A stretch of 42,570 nucleotides of DNA, taken from assembly GCA_008080735.1 (NCBI GenBank), contig SHMW01000029.1, forward strand, positions 1 through 42,570, in the 5' to 3' direction. Of the stretch, positions 34,147 through 42,570 are shown piece by piece. The notes beneath the pieces are model-generated. The model was not told the DNA's origin, did not search any database, and saw only the letters and a program-made list of their open reading frames with translations. The stretch is from Promethearchaeota archaeon. GTDB taxonomy: Archaea; Asgardarchaeota; Lokiarchaeia; Sigyniarchaeales; SOKP01. Both the position numbers and the translations under genes were made by a program. How positions within the stretch are numbered: the stretch's first letter is position 1; the number at the start of each line of letters is the position of its first letter.

Positions 34147-35400
34147 ATGAGTATGTCAGAGAGAGATAAAGAAATTGAAAAAGAAGCAATGAAAATCTTT
34201 GAGGAATGGCCACGTACAAAAATTATATTTGGAAAGAATACTCTAAAAGAGACCGGTAAATATGCGAAAGAATTTGGAGAAAATGCCTTAATTGTTATTG
34301 GTGGAGGTTCGGTTAAAAAATTTGGATATTTAAATGAACTGACCAATTCTTTAGAATCAGAGGGAATTGTCCACAGTTTATACGAGGGAGTAGAACCAAA
34401 CCCTCCCAAAGCTACTGTTGAAGATATTGCTGAAACCTTCAATGGGAATACTTATGATATAACAGTTGCAATCGGGGGAGGAAGCACAATGGATGCTGCG
34501 AAAGCAGCTTTAATTCTCACTGGGACAGGAAATAAAGATATTAATAAGTATTTTGGGGTGAATAAAGTGAGTGCGGAGTTGGATAGGATTTCACCGTGTA
34601 TATGCATTCCGACGACCAGTGGCACTTCCTCCGAAATAACTCGTTATTCTAATGTGACGCTACCCGAGAAAGGGGTTAAAAAGCTTATATCTGATATTGC
34701 CATCCATCCTCATTATGCCATAGTAGATCCAACCTTAACTATGTCTTGCCCGCAGGATTTAACTTTGACTGTGGGCTTAGATACCATGACCCATTCAATG
34801 GAAGGGTATCTCAATAGAGTTCAAGACGAGGGGAATGAGGATATTAATAAAAGAGCACTTATGTCTTTAGAGTTAGTCTTTAGATGGTTAAAAGTTGCTG
34901 TAAAAGAGCCAAAAAATTATACTGCACGAAAAATGATGGCGATCGCCAGTGTATTAGGGGGAACTGTGATAGGCGGTAAAAGGTTTAAAGGTACGGCTGG
35001 TCCGCATATGAATTCCTTTTCATGGGCTGAAACAATAGCACATGGAAAAGCAACGGGAATCATGATGCCCTATTACATCGCTTATTATGGAAAAAATGAT
35101 ACTGTGATGAAAAAATTAGAACCCATTGCTGAAATGCTAGGAGTTGAGAAGGGTGAGAAGATTGGACTAAATGTTGCACAAGCGATGTTGAATTGGTATG
35201 ATGAGATGGAATTCCCCACAAAAATAAGCGATTTAGAGGGGTGGAAATCGGAATATAAAGATAAAGCAATAGAAGATGCCGCTGAAAATACTATGAAGTT
35301 GGAAGCAATGCCAAATCCCGTCCAATTAGATAAAGTAGAAGAAACTATCGGCCCAATTCTCGAAGCCGCTATAGACGGAGAGCTGTCTAAATTAGAATAA
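34147..35400 (+). CDS. Iron-containing alcohol dehydrogenase
   Basis: About 417 residues. The NAD(P)-binding loop GGGSTMDAAKAALIL near residue 115 and GTSSEITRYSNVT are family signatures. LDTMTHSMEGYL provides the metal-binding Asp and His, and GPHMNSFSWAETIAHGKATG supplies two further histidines. Together these make the iron/zinc site of the group III alcohol dehydrogenases. It likely interconverts an alcohol and an aldehyde; the substrate is unknown. An upstream in-frame extension to 34039 exists, but it is hydrophobic and unlike the family. The ATG at 34147 (MSMSERDKEIEKEAMK) is preferred. Confidence 0.85.
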   Translation: MSMSERDKEIEKEAMKIFEEWPRTKIIFGKNTLKETGKYAKEFGENALIVIGGGSVKKFGYLNELTNSLESEGIVHSLYEGVEPNPPKATVEDIAETFNGNTYDITVAIGGGSTMDAAKAALILTGTGNKDINKYFGVNKVSAELDRISPCICIPTTSGTSSEITRYSNVTLPEKGVKKLISDIAIHPHYAIVDPTLTMSCPQDLTLTVGLDTMTHSMEGYLNRVQDEGNEDINKRALMSLELVFRWLKVAVKEPKNYTARKMMAIASVLGGTVIGGKRFKGTAGPHMNSFSWAETIAHGKATGIMMPYYIAYYGKNDTVMKKLEPIAEMLGVEKGEKIGLNVAQAMLNWYDEMEFPTKISDLEGWKSEYKDKAIEDAAENTMKLEAMPNPVQLDKVEETIGPILEAAIDGELSKLE

Positions 35401-35730
35401 TCAATTTACCTTTTCTTTTTGTTATTTTTGAGTATTTTAACCCAATAAGGTAGTGTAAATTATTTAACTATTTTAATGCTAAGAGAACAACGTTATATTT
35501 AAATAATTATCTCTCTTAATTAATGATGTCGGAATCAAATGGAGATATTCTTACCTAAAATATCACAGATTCAATTCATCTAAGTAATAGAATCTAACGG
35601 GCTAAAAGTTATTATATGGGTACTTATAGAGGAAGAAAAAACAGATTTATCTAATTTTTCGGCGCTTTTCAAGACTCTTGATTAATCAATTCTTAAATCC
35701 AAATAAATGGAGAATATAATATAAAAAATT
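35401..35730. promoter_or_regulatory. Intergenic promoter region with a 12-bp palindrome
   Basis: 330 bp with no gene. AT-rich TATA-like stretches are frequent. A perfect palindrome, TTGATTAATCAA, lies at 35678-35689, about 40 bp before the CaCA exchanger start, where an archaeal regulator could act. Nothing else was recognised. Confidence 0.3.
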
Positions 35731-36711
35731 ATGTTAGATATATTTATTGCATTTATTATACTCATTGGTAGCATTATTCTAATTATTTTTTCCAGTAATA
35801 TTGCTGTGAAGCATTCTGCAGCCCTTGCATCAAGTCTTGGTGTCTCTAGTTTAATAATTGGTATCACATTAGTTTCCATTGGAACCGATGTATCAGAAAT
35901 ATTCAATTCGATAATATCATGCGCAATGGGACATGGAGATATCGATGTAGGCGATTCTGTTGGATCAGATTTAACTCAACTAACACTTGTATTTGGGCTT
36001 CTACCTATCATATGTGGAAACTTTATCGTAAAAAGAAAGGAATTCCTCATAATTGGTTCTTGTGAGATACTTTCTCTTATTTTAATATTTACTGTTGTGG
36101 AAAAGGGTTATTTTACTCGATTAGACGCTCTTTTTATGATGCTTAGTTTTTTATTCTATACAATGGTGACTTATAATGTCACTAAAAGTGATATGCTCAC
36201 TAAAGTTGACTTAATGATACATGAGGATCATCATCAATCAATCGGGGAAAGAATTCATTTTTTAGTTTTCGCATTAATTGGTTTTGCTGGTGTTACTTTA
36301 AGTTCGTATTTCATTGTTCAAAGCATTATTTTTCTTTCAAGTAAACTGAATATACATGAATTTATACTCAGTTTTTTCCTTCTTAGTATTGGCACTTCTT
36401 TGCCAGAACTTAGTGTGGATGTAACTGCTTTAAGACAAAAAGAGTATAATCTTGCTATTGGTGATATAATTGGTAGTTGTATTGTAGATTCAACCATTTC
36501 TATTGCTATCGGACAATTCTTATTCCCCCAAGCTGTATCAGCTCAATTAGCGATACCTACTGTACTTTATACTATATTTGCTTCATTAATAGTTATTATA
36601 GTTGTTTCTAAAAGACAAATTATGGATAAAAAGGCAGGTATCTTATTTATACTAATTTATCTTCTTGCCTTTCCCTTACTTTTAACAACCTTTTTGTATC
36701 ATTCTGCCTGA
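35731..36711 (+). CDS. Ca2+/cation antiporter (CaCA) family membrane protein
   Basis: 326 residues with about ten hydrophobic segments. The two conserved alpha-repeats of the family are visible. The first is GTDVSEIFNSIISCAMGHGD with DSVGSDLTQLTLVFG; the second is GTSLPELSVDVTALRQKEYN with DIIGSCIVDSTISIAIG. The acidic residues in GTDVSE and GTSLPE are the expected ion ligands. It exchanges Ca2+ or another cation for Na+ or H+. Alpha-1 has Asp-Val in place of the common Ser-x-Pro, so ion choice may differ. It converges with the VOC gene. Confidence 0.85.
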   Translation: MLDIFIAFIILIGSIILIIFSSNIAVKHSAALASSLGVSSLIIGITLVSIGTDVSEIFNSIISCAMGHGDIDVGDSVGSDLTQLTLVFGLLPIICGNFIVKRKEFLIIGSCEILSLILIFTVVEKGYFTRLDALFMMLSFLFYTMVTYNVTKSDMLTKVDLMIHEDHHQSIGERIHFLVFALIGFAGVTLSSYFIVQSIIFLSSKLNIHEFILSFFLLSIGTSLPELSVDVTALRQKEYNLAIGDIIGSCIVDSTISIAIGQFLFPQAVSAQLAIPTVLYTIFASLIVIIVVSKRQIMDKKAGILFILIYLLAFPLLLTTFLYHSA

Positions 36712-36762
36712 GCATCCTTTAGAAAGCTTTTTTATAAAATAATTGAAAAATAATATTATTTG

Positions 36763-37281
36763 CTATCTCTTTAAATCATACTCGGGTCTAATTTTAAATC
36801 CTTCAGGGACTTTATCTTCTTTCCATGGATTTTCTGACAATTCGAATTTAAATCCTACGATATTTTCTCCTCCGATCATATACACTTGTGGAGGTTTTTC
36901 GCGAAGATCTTCGGGATTAAGAAGTTTTTTCCAATTCACTCGAAATTTAAATTCAGTTTTTACACCCTCCTTTTTAAAAGCTCTCGCAGCTTCCTTTACA
37001 TCTTTTACCCTAAATGTAATATTATGCACTCCGGGTCCTTTTTCTTTTAGAAACTTCGACCATGTTGTTTCGATATCATCGCTCGTGGGTTCAATAAATT
37101 GTATTACCAAATCTCCCAATTGAACATGAATTGCTTTAACTAATCCAATTGAAGATAAATTTTCAGCTAGATCTTGCTCAATCTTTTTAACTCCAAATAT
37201 GTTATGAAGAAACTGATAGGCTTTCTCCGCATCCGGAACAACAACTTCGACATGCACTAGAGGTGAGACTTCAATTACCAT
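36763..37281 (-). CDS. VOC (glyoxalase/bleomycin-resistance) superfamily protein
   Basis: 172 residues holding the two beta-alpha-beta-beta-beta repeats of one vicinal-oxygen-chelate domain. VHVEVVVPDAEKAYQFLHNI starts the first repeat and VHNITFRVKDVKEAARAF the second. GDLVIQFIEP and GFKFELSE supply the metal-facing strand ends (E). Such proteins bind a divalent metal and act as lyases, epimerases or dioxygenases; the reaction cannot be read. The extra C-terminal stretch after FELSE (DKVPEGFKIRPEYD) is short. No operon partner. Confidence 0.75.
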   Translation of the reverse strand: MVIEVSPLVHVEVVVPDAEKAYQFLHNIFGVKKIEQDLAENLSSIGLVKAIHVQLGDLVIQFIEPTSDDIETTWSKFLKEKGPGVHNITFRVKDVKEAARAFKKEGVKTEFKFRVNWKKLLNPEDLREKPPQVYMIGGENIVGFKFELSENPWKEDKVPEGFKIRPEYDLKR

Positions 37282-37428
37282 TTTCTCTTTCCTTTTTTTT
37301 ATGTTTGCATTATTATTAGTTTTAATAGTATATAAGAGCTAAACCGGAATTGGAATAAATCATTAATAAAGAAGGTATTTATAAAGTAAGGATTTCTTTG
37401 TGTTATAATCAACTACATTATCATTAGC

Positions 37429-37442
37429 GAGGTTATTTTATC
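37429..37442 (+). promoter_or_regulatory. Shine-Dalgarno and proposed ATC start
   Basis: GAGGT at 37429-37433, a six-base spacer and then ATC at 37440-37442, in frame with the hydrolase and opening its N-terminal membrane helix. No ATG, GTG or TTG exists in frame before 37506. Confidence 0.5.
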
Positions 37443-38438
37443 AATCTGATTCTTATCATATTTCTTTCCATTATTATAGGTTTTTTAGTTATTTTTACTA
37501 TATTATTGATTGCTGCAAAGTTATGGGCGAAAAATAAGATTAAAAAATTGAAGTCTGGATCAAAGATTGTATCTACACTTGAAGGAGAAATCGAATATAT
37601 TATCTTCGGAGAGGGAATACCACTTCTGATTTTTCATGGTGCACCAGGTGGGTATGATCAAGGGTTTTTAATGGAGAATTTTGTAGAAAACAATTTTCAA
37701 GTAATCGCGTTCTCAAGACCCGGATATCTTAGAACACCGTTAAATGGTAATAGAAGTTATAAACAACAAGCAAAATTAGCGGAAAGTCTTCTTGATTATC
37801 TCCAAATATCAGAATGTGTGATTGTGGGATTGTCTGCGGGGGGACCTGTCGCATTACGCTTTGTTCTCCAATTTCCTTCCAGAGTTATTTCAGTTATTTT
37901 AATGTCAGCGGTTACAAAAAAATATATCCCCAGCGATTACCAATCTAATTCTCTCTTAGGAAAAGTTTATTTATCAAATCTTGGCGGAGATTTGATGGGC
38001 TATTTCATGGGGCTTAGTTTACGGAAGTGGCCTGAAAGAGTATTAAAATCTTTTTTAAACATAGAGACTACATTTTCGAAGGAGATTATAAACGATCTTG
38101 TGAATGAGATTTCAAAAAAACCAAATCAGATGAATTGGTTTAGACAGCTTGTAGACACAACCATTCCATTAAGTGTGAGGAAAGAAGGACTGAAGAATGA
38201 TATTCAAGTTCTCTCAGAACTTGAACCTTTATCTCTAGAAAACATAGAAAAGCCTATATTAGTTATACACAGTAAAAAGGATGCGGATGTAGAATTTTCT
38301 CACGCACAACATATTATTGACAAGAGTAAAAATACGGAACTTTATAAAAGTCAGGGATTAGGGCATCTGGTTTGGTTGGGACCTGATAGAAAACAAATGT
38401 ATCAGAAAGTTTTCAATTTTATTAGAAAGAATGCATAA
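37440..38438 (+). CDS. Membrane-anchored alpha/beta hydrolase
   Basis: The hydrolase domain has LLIFHGAPGG (oxyanion), FSRPGYLRTP, the nucleophile serine in IVGLSAGGP, an aspartate in HSKKDADVEF and the histidine in GLGHLVWLG, so the triad is complete. The first standard start is TTG at 37506. The frame is open from 37428, and GAGGT (37429-37433) lies six bases before an ATC at 37440. This adds NLILIIFLSIIIGF and VIFTILLIAAKLW, one strong membrane helix. With that start the enzyme is about 332 residues and anchored by its N-terminus. Use of ATC is inferred from the Shine-Dalgarno position. Substrate unknown. Confidence 0.75.
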   Translation: MNLILIIFLSIIIGFLVIFTILLIAAKLWAKNKIKKLKSGSKIVSTLEGEIEYIIFGEGIPLLIFHGAPGGYDQGFLMENFVENNFQVIAFSRPGYLRTPLNGNRSYKQQAKLAESLLDYLQISECVIVGLSAGGPVALRFVLQFPSRVISVILMSAVTKKYIPSDYQSNSLLGKVYLSNLGGDLMGYFMGLSLRKWPERVLKSFLNIETTFSKEIINDLVNEISKKPNQMNWFRQLVDTTIPLSVRKEGLKNDIQVLSELEPLSLENIEKPILVIHSKKDADVEFSHAQHIIDKSKNTELYKSQGLGHLVWLGPDRKQMYQKVFNFIRKNA

Positions 38439-38616
38439 TGAAATTATTATTTTTTTCACTTTTATTATTTCATTTTAGTCCCAAGGAGAAATCACTAATT
38501 TCTACTGTGAATAAATAGTCTATTATAAAAAATCTAAAATCGAAATCTTTAGATAATTATGAGTTTTATTATATTCGCCAGAAATTTTAAGAATTTGATA
38601 TTTGAAGGTTTTAAAT

Positions 38617-39297
38617 ATGAAAATATACATCTTCGAACCTCATCCAGACGATTTATTATTTGGACCGGGCCCTATTTTGTTAGATTGGATCAATGAGGGT
38701 CATGAAATACATGTCATCACCATAACGGATGGAAGAGCGTGCTATCGCTCCGGGCAAGATATATACTCTGATGATGTTGCTGGGATGACGGAGGACGATG
38801 TGGCTGAAATGAGGATAAATGAAGCGAAACAAGCCATAGAGTTTCTTGGAATTCCACAGAATCATCATCATCTGCTAAGATTTCACGATGCAGATGGTCA
38901 AAAATATGTTCCAGAAGCGATTGAAAAAGTCAAACCTCTTATAAAAGACGCCGAACGACTTGTGTTTCCCAGTGATAATAATAGCCATGTAGATCATCAA
39001 GCTACGCACGATATTGCCGTTAACGCTGCAAAAGCATTGAAATTAAAGGATGCGGAATATTTTATTTATGCGATACCATCTTATGTAAGGTTTAGTGAGG
39101 ACTCCATCAAAAAACAGTTTAATATAAAAATAGGAGAGGAAAAAGCAAAACAGTTAATGGAATGGTATCAGATTTATAAATCCCAACAGAAAATTAAGTT
39201 TACTAATAAAATGTATCTGAGCTTTCTTAGAAATGTTAGAGAACGTACTTATGCTATATTCAATTACGATGATATAGGGAAATATAAAAATTTTTAA
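38617..39297 (+). CDS. PIG-L/LmbE family deacetylase
   Basis: 226 residues. The zinc-binding start IFEPHPDDLLFGPGP (HPDD) and SHVDHQATHD (HxDH) are the family's metal and catalytic residues; ITITDGRACYRSG follows the first. The family removes acetyl groups from N-acetylglucosamine-type sugars, as in GlcNAc-PI, mycothiol or bacillithiol pathways. The substrate here is unknown. An in-frame TTG at 38602 exists, but GAAGGT seven bases before the ATG at 38617 decides the start. The gene is alone and converges with the zinc-ribbon repeat gene. Confidence 0.85.
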   Translation: MKIYIFEPHPDDLLFGPGPILLDWINEGHEIHVITITDGRACYRSGQDIYSDDVAGMTEDDVAEMRINEAKQAIEFLGIPQNHHHLLRFHDADGQKYVPEAIEKVKPLIKDAERLVFPSDNNSHVDHQATHDIAVNAAKALKLKDAEYFIYAIPSYVRFSEDSIKKQFNIKIGEEKAKQLMEWYQIYKSQQKIKFTNKMYLSFLRNVRERTYAIFNYDDIGKYKNF

Positions 39298-39345
39298 CTA
39301 ATAGATTTCTTGAAAATCTTAATTTTACTTTAAGAAAATTTGAAA

Positions 39346-41010
39346 TTAATTTTCTTCCTTTAATTTCTTTGAATAAAGTGTACTTAGTCTGACAAGGTCA
39401 TTGAGATCTTCTTCGCAGCCTTCCAAAATGCTATAACACAATTTTATTATTTTCAAAAACTTTAGAGTGATTTCTCTTTTAAACTTATTTCTTGAGTTCC
39501 ATGTGTTGTAGTTTTCAATATTTAATTGTCCTTCATTACATAATATATTCACAATTTTATTAAGATCTAAGAAAACGAAATACTCTTTTAGATTAAATAT
39601 AGTTATTCTACGTTTATCTTGTTCAGTTAGGTTTTGATCAGAATTGAGAAGGAATTTAATTCTTTCAACATTAACCCAATCATCTTCTCGTAATAAAACT
39701 ATAATTAAATATCTACTTTCGGAATGATAATTTTTATGAAATTTATCAATTATTACACTTGGTGTTAATGAAAAAGTAAAATCAATAGTAATAAATCTGA
39801 TTTCTTTGGGAAAAACTATTAATTCCTGATTTGCTTCGATATACTTTTTAAAATTTAATTCTACGTGGATAAACAGATCGGATCTTCTATCATTAGAAAG
39901 TACATCCTCATGATTAATTGAACAATTGAAAAAACGAAAATAATTAATACTAAAATATTCGAGAAGAGGATGAGCCAATAAGCCAACAGCCTTAACCAAG
40001 TCTCCACAGAAGGGACACCAACTACCAGATGGATTACATCTATTTGGAACAATACTCGTTTTCGCTGCCCACCATTTATGACCCACTTCACATTCAATTA
40101 GGAAATAAGGAACTCTATTATTTTTTTCTCCCTTATATCTCCACTCCGATCGCAGTATTTTTCCTCCCTTTTTCTTGACTATTGGTTCAATATCGGTTTG
40201 ATGTTGTTGTAAATCTTTACGAAAACATGTTGGACACCAAGATCCGCTTTTAATATTATCTTTGTGCGACCACCAATCGTGAGCTTCCTCACATTTGATC
40301 AAGAAATACGGTTTTTTATGATTATTCGCGCCCGTAAATCTCCACTCTGCTTGCATAATTTCGCCTCCCTTATTCCTCACTATAGGTTCAATTTCTTTTC
40401 TATGATCATCTAAATCCATATTAAGACATGACTGGCACCATGATCCTTTCTTAATATTCCCTTTAAGTGCCCACCACTTATGTCCTTTATCGCACTCAAT
40501 TTGAAAGTAAGGGCGCTTTCTCCTTCCATTTCGTCTCCATTCTTCTTGTATAATTTTACCCTCCTTATTCCTCACTATAGGTTCAATATCCTTTTTATGA
40601 TCATCTAAAGTTTTATTGGTGTTAAAATCAAATTTACAATTATATTCCTCCTCTAATTGGGTATAAATCCTCTTAAGAATATGATAAGTTAAACCAGAAG
40701 CATCCATAACTTCCTTAAGCTGATCAAAATTATACTCAGGGCTCAATAAATAATAAATCCCCTTGTAATGTTTAATGACATGTTTAATATTATAATCAGT
40801 GAGAGGATAACCAGCATTTCTTAAAACTTTACTAATAATATTATCTTTATTATTTTCTAATTCTGATAAAGTATAATTGTCCCCTAAAAATACATTATAG
40901 CATTCATCAATTATTAATTTCGAGCCATCTCTTCTTATTATATTTACATCTCTTTTGATATCCGTTTTCTGCCCTTTTTTAACAACTTTAACTCTTTTTT
41001 TGCTACCCAT
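39346..41010 (-). CDS. Protein with three zinc-ribbon repeats
   Basis: 554 residues. Residues 1-130 are charged and helical. Three repeats of about 65 residues follow (134-196, 199-262, 266-336). Each begins DxxDIEPIV or DxxEIEPIV, passes through an (E)EWR strand, and ends with C-x3-H-x-WW and GSWC-x2-C, a likely zinc knuckle. The third has an insertion with an extra cysteine. Similar zinc-ribbon repeats occur in phage and giant-virus proteins near homing-type nucleases. The C-terminal 200 residues have strands such as YLIIVLLREDDW and could be a catalytic or binding domain that I do not recognise. The first two repeats share a 23-bp identical DNA stretch (40370-40392 and 40567-40589), so one duplication is recent. 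Confidence 0.7.
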   Translation of the reverse strand: MGSKKRVKVVKKGQKTDIKRDVNIIRRDGSKLIIDECYNVFLGDNYTLSELENNKDNIISKVLRNAGYPLTDYNIKHVIKHYKGIYYLLSPEYNFDQLKEVMDASGLTYHILKRIYTQLEEEYNCKFDFNTNKTLDDHKKDIEPIVRNKEGKIIQEEWRRNGRRKRPYFQIECDKGHKWWALKGNIKKGSWCQSCLNMDLDDHRKEIEPIVRNKGGEIMQAEWRFTGANNHKKPYFLIKCEEAHDWWSHKDNIKSGSWCPTCFRKDLQQHQTDIEPIVKKKGGKILRSEWRYKGEKNNRVPYFLIECEVGHKWWAAKTSIVPNRCNPSGSWCPFCGDLVKAVGLLAHPLLEYFSINYFRFFNCSINHEDVLSNDRRSDLFIHVELNFKKYIEANQELIVFPKEIRFITIDFTFSLTPSVIIDKFHKNYHSESRYLIIVLLREDDWVNVERIKFLLNSDQNLTEQDKRRITIFNLKEYFVFLDLNKIVNILCNEGQLNIENYNTWNSRNKFKREITLKFLKIIKLCYSILEGCEEDLNDLVRLSTLYSKKLKEEN

Positions 41011-41259
41011 TTTTTTAACACTTATTCAATTTTATTTTCAATCAAATTTTACAGACACTTCAAAATCCTGTAAACCCCAGTAAACGCTCGTGAACGATAA
41101 ATTCTCATCGGAAAAAAATAATGTAATATATTTTTTTTCTAATCTTATAAAAATCCTACCGATATCTTTTAAATGGAAAGTTCCATGCTTTATATATAGA
41201 TTTTACATATTTAAATTTTTAGATTGCAATAATTTACAAAATTTCTTAATATGTATTAA

Positions 41260-42546
41260 TTAAAACAAGGGAATCCGAGATTGGGATATCTCCTCGATTC
41301 TTTTTGAATTCTCTTTTTTAAGGATGTTCTGGTATCTCTCGAGGGCTTTCTCTATATCTTTCCAGACTTTAGTTAGTCCTTTATCTTTAAAGAGCAAATT
41401 ATTATTTTTAAAAAAAACAAAATCATTATAGAATTCATTGATAAGTTCATTTGCTTGAGACGGTTTGTAGCGTTTTTCTCGTGAAAGAATGGTATAATAA
41501 AACCGAAACATTTCTCTTGCTAGTGCTCTTGCTAATCGATCCTTGAGTTTCGTTGTTATTTTTGTGCTTTTAATAGGCTTAGAGTTTTCGAAAAAAATCT
41601 CCTCATCCACTTCAATTAATCTCACAATCTTCGTGTTCAGCATACTTTGCACTATACCTGCTTTTTCCGCGATCTCGATTAAAGGCATCTTATCTCGTAA
41701 ATCTAAGACATTCACAAAGGAAGCGAAGCACGTCGCCGCTAAGAGATTAGTGTCTGTACTCATATGCATAAATGTCGATTTCATGATCATATGAGAAAGG
41801 TCTTCGATTTTATCGACAAACTCACGATCTACACCTCTCTGTTCTAATACGCTTCCCAGAATCCGTATACGCTGAACCCCCAGATACAGATAGATGATTT
41901 GATAACTTAAATTATAGAGTGAACGCACCCGTTCCTTTTGAAGCTTAGTTTTTTCTAAAAAAAGTTTATCGAAAAAATATGTTTCCTCGTTTATAAGCGG
42001 ACTTGTCTTAAACTCGTACTTAAACACATTAAATAACGCAAGATTAGTCATCATTTCCCGAATAAACTCTTCCGATCGTGGAATATCATATTTTTCTGTG
42101 AAAATATCTGTAAAGGTTTTAAATACCGCAAAGAAATAATAGGATCTCACAACTATATTCTCGAACGTATCAATAAAATTTTCATTTGACAATAATCGAA
42201 GTTCCGTTAATTTTTTTTGGATTGATTGCACCTCTTTCTCACTAAGATCGTCTATTCTCTTAGATTCTAATTCTGAACTATAATCACGCAGAAATTCTCT
42301 ATAACCCTTATCCCACTGTTCGTCTAACTCTTTTTTTAATATGTTTAACGAAGGGTTTATTGTAAAGTCCAAATCTCTACTCAGTAAAATATCGCACGGC
42401 TTCTTCAAGAAGATAAGCTTCACTTTTCCACCATAAATCGTTCTCACTAATCTTGCATCTTTGGAAAAATCAAATTTTTCTAATTCAATCTCCTTAATGG
42501 TTAAATTATTTAAATTTTCTCTTTTTGGTTTTTTCTCAACTTTCAA
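41260..42546 (-). CDS. Helical protein, possibly with a cyclin/TFIIB-like fold; start may lie beyond the window
   Basis: At least 428 residues, nearly all helical and charged, with no membrane segment. Residues about 225-320 (SYQIIYLYLGVQRIRILG, then STDTNLLAATCFASFVNVL and IEIAEKAGIVQSMLNTKI) recall the second half of an archaeal TFB cyclin box: AAA-type helix, then IAxxAGV and a helix ending in R-L. No N-terminal zinc ribbon is visible. The listed start is TTG with no clear Shine-Dalgarno sequence. The frame is open to the right edge (KYLKTHKT before the TTG), so the protein may begin outside this window. The similarity is by eye and weak. Confidence 0.5.
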   Translation of the reverse strand: MKVEKKPKRENLNNLTIKEIELEKFDFSKDARLVRTIYGGKVKLIFLKKPCDILLSRDLDFTINPSLNILKKELDEQWDKGYREFLRDYSSELESKRIDDLSEKEVQSIQKKLTELRLLSNENFIDTFENIVVRSYYFFAVFKTFTDIFTEKYDIPRSEEFIREMMTNLALFNVFKYEFKTSPLINEETYFFDKLFLEKTKLQKERVRSLYNLSYQIIYLYLGVQRIRILGSVLEQRGVDREFVDKIEDLSHMIMKSTFMHMSTDTNLLAATCFASFVNVLDLRDKMPLIEIAEKAGIVQSMLNTKIVRLIEVDEEIFFENSKPIKSTKITTKLKDRLARALAREMFRFYYTILSREKRYKPSQANELINEFYNDFVFFKNNNLLFKDKGLTKVWKDIEKALERYQNILKKENSKRIEEISQSRIPLF

Positions 42547-42570
42547 TGTTTTATGGGTTTTCAGGTATTT

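Noticed and set aside
36743..37123. Plus-strand frame of 126 codons opposite the VOC gene
   Set aside because: The Phe/Ser/Thr-rich translation is typical of the antisense of a coding region, and the VOC protein on the other strand has clear family repeats.
41011..41259. AT-rich gap next to the zinc-ribbon repeat gene, checked as an attachment site or RNA gene
   Set aside because: No tRNA-like fold, direct repeat pair or conserved box could be found; it looks like ordinary promoter and 3' sequence.
1..42570. tRNA, rRNA, CRISPR and insertion-sequence search by eye
   Set aside because: No T-loop/acceptor arrangement, regularly spaced repeats, or transposase-like protein was found on either strand.

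Overview
The window is AT-rich archaeal DNA and most resembles an Asgard-type (Lokiarchaeia-like) archaeon. The assignment rests on gene content, not on any marker search. The archaeal-type genes are an HdrA/Mvh-type electron-bifurcating hydrogenase module, a Trm5/Taw2-type tRNA methyltransferase-fold protein, a TrmG10/Trm11-like methylase, a Tan1-like THUMP protein and a UbiA prenyltransferase. There is also a eukaryote-flavoured protein with an IFT52/GldG-type (GIFT) domain. Gene density is high, operons are short, intergenic DNA is very AT-rich, and Shine-Dalgarno-like sequences (GGTGA, GAGGT, GAGGAG) are common. I see no rRNA, tRNA, CRISPR array, insertion sequence or prophage.

Layout. 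(1) 1-119 is the end of a minus-strand gene running off the left edge. (2) 406-5023 is a three-gene operon: a winged-helix/HdrA/MvhD fusion followed by the small and large subunits of a [NiFe] hydrogenase. (3) 5120-9516 holds a dolichol/phytol-kinase-like membrane protein, a membrane-anchored Nudix protein, a small PD-(D/E)XK-like protein and a cysteine-rich YkgJ-like protein. (4) 9748-20333 holds a large cytosolic beta-sandwich protein, a DUF1015 protein, a DJ-1/PfpI protein, a PCMT-like methyltransferase with a coiled-coil tail, a rhomboid protease, endonuclease III paired with a tRNA methylase, the GIFT-domain protein and the Taw2-like protein. (5) 20521-31646 holds metabolic genes: acyl-CoA synthetase, GPH-type symporter, Eis-like acetyltransferase, FGGY kinase, alpha/beta hydrolase, UbiA, ThiD, Tan1-like THUMP protein and a small membrane protein. 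(6) 31776-39297 holds a zinc-ribbon protein, class III aminotransferase, iron alcohol dehydrogenase, CaCA exchanger, VOC protein, anchored alpha/beta hydrolase and PIG-L deacetylase. (7) 39346-42570 holds a protein with three zinc-ribbon repeats and a helical protein with a possible cyclin/TFIIB-like fold.

Two themes stand out. First, the hydrogenase operon joins a DNA-binding winged helix to the flavin electron-bifurcating subunit in one polypeptide, with a palindrome and a direct repeat just upstream. The large subunit also has a changed L1 motif (His to Gln) and ends exactly at the L2 histidine. Together these raise the possibility of a redox- or H2-responsive, self-regulating enzyme. Second, several genes lack a usable ATG/GTG/TTG start at the place where their protein family and Shine-Dalgarno sequence say translation begins. 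ThiD (ATT at 29550) is the strongest case, and 5120 (ATT), 37440 (ATC) and 31050 (ATT) follow the same pattern, which suggests routine initiation at AUU/AUC codons. Functions are inferred from motifs read by eye; no database search was possible.
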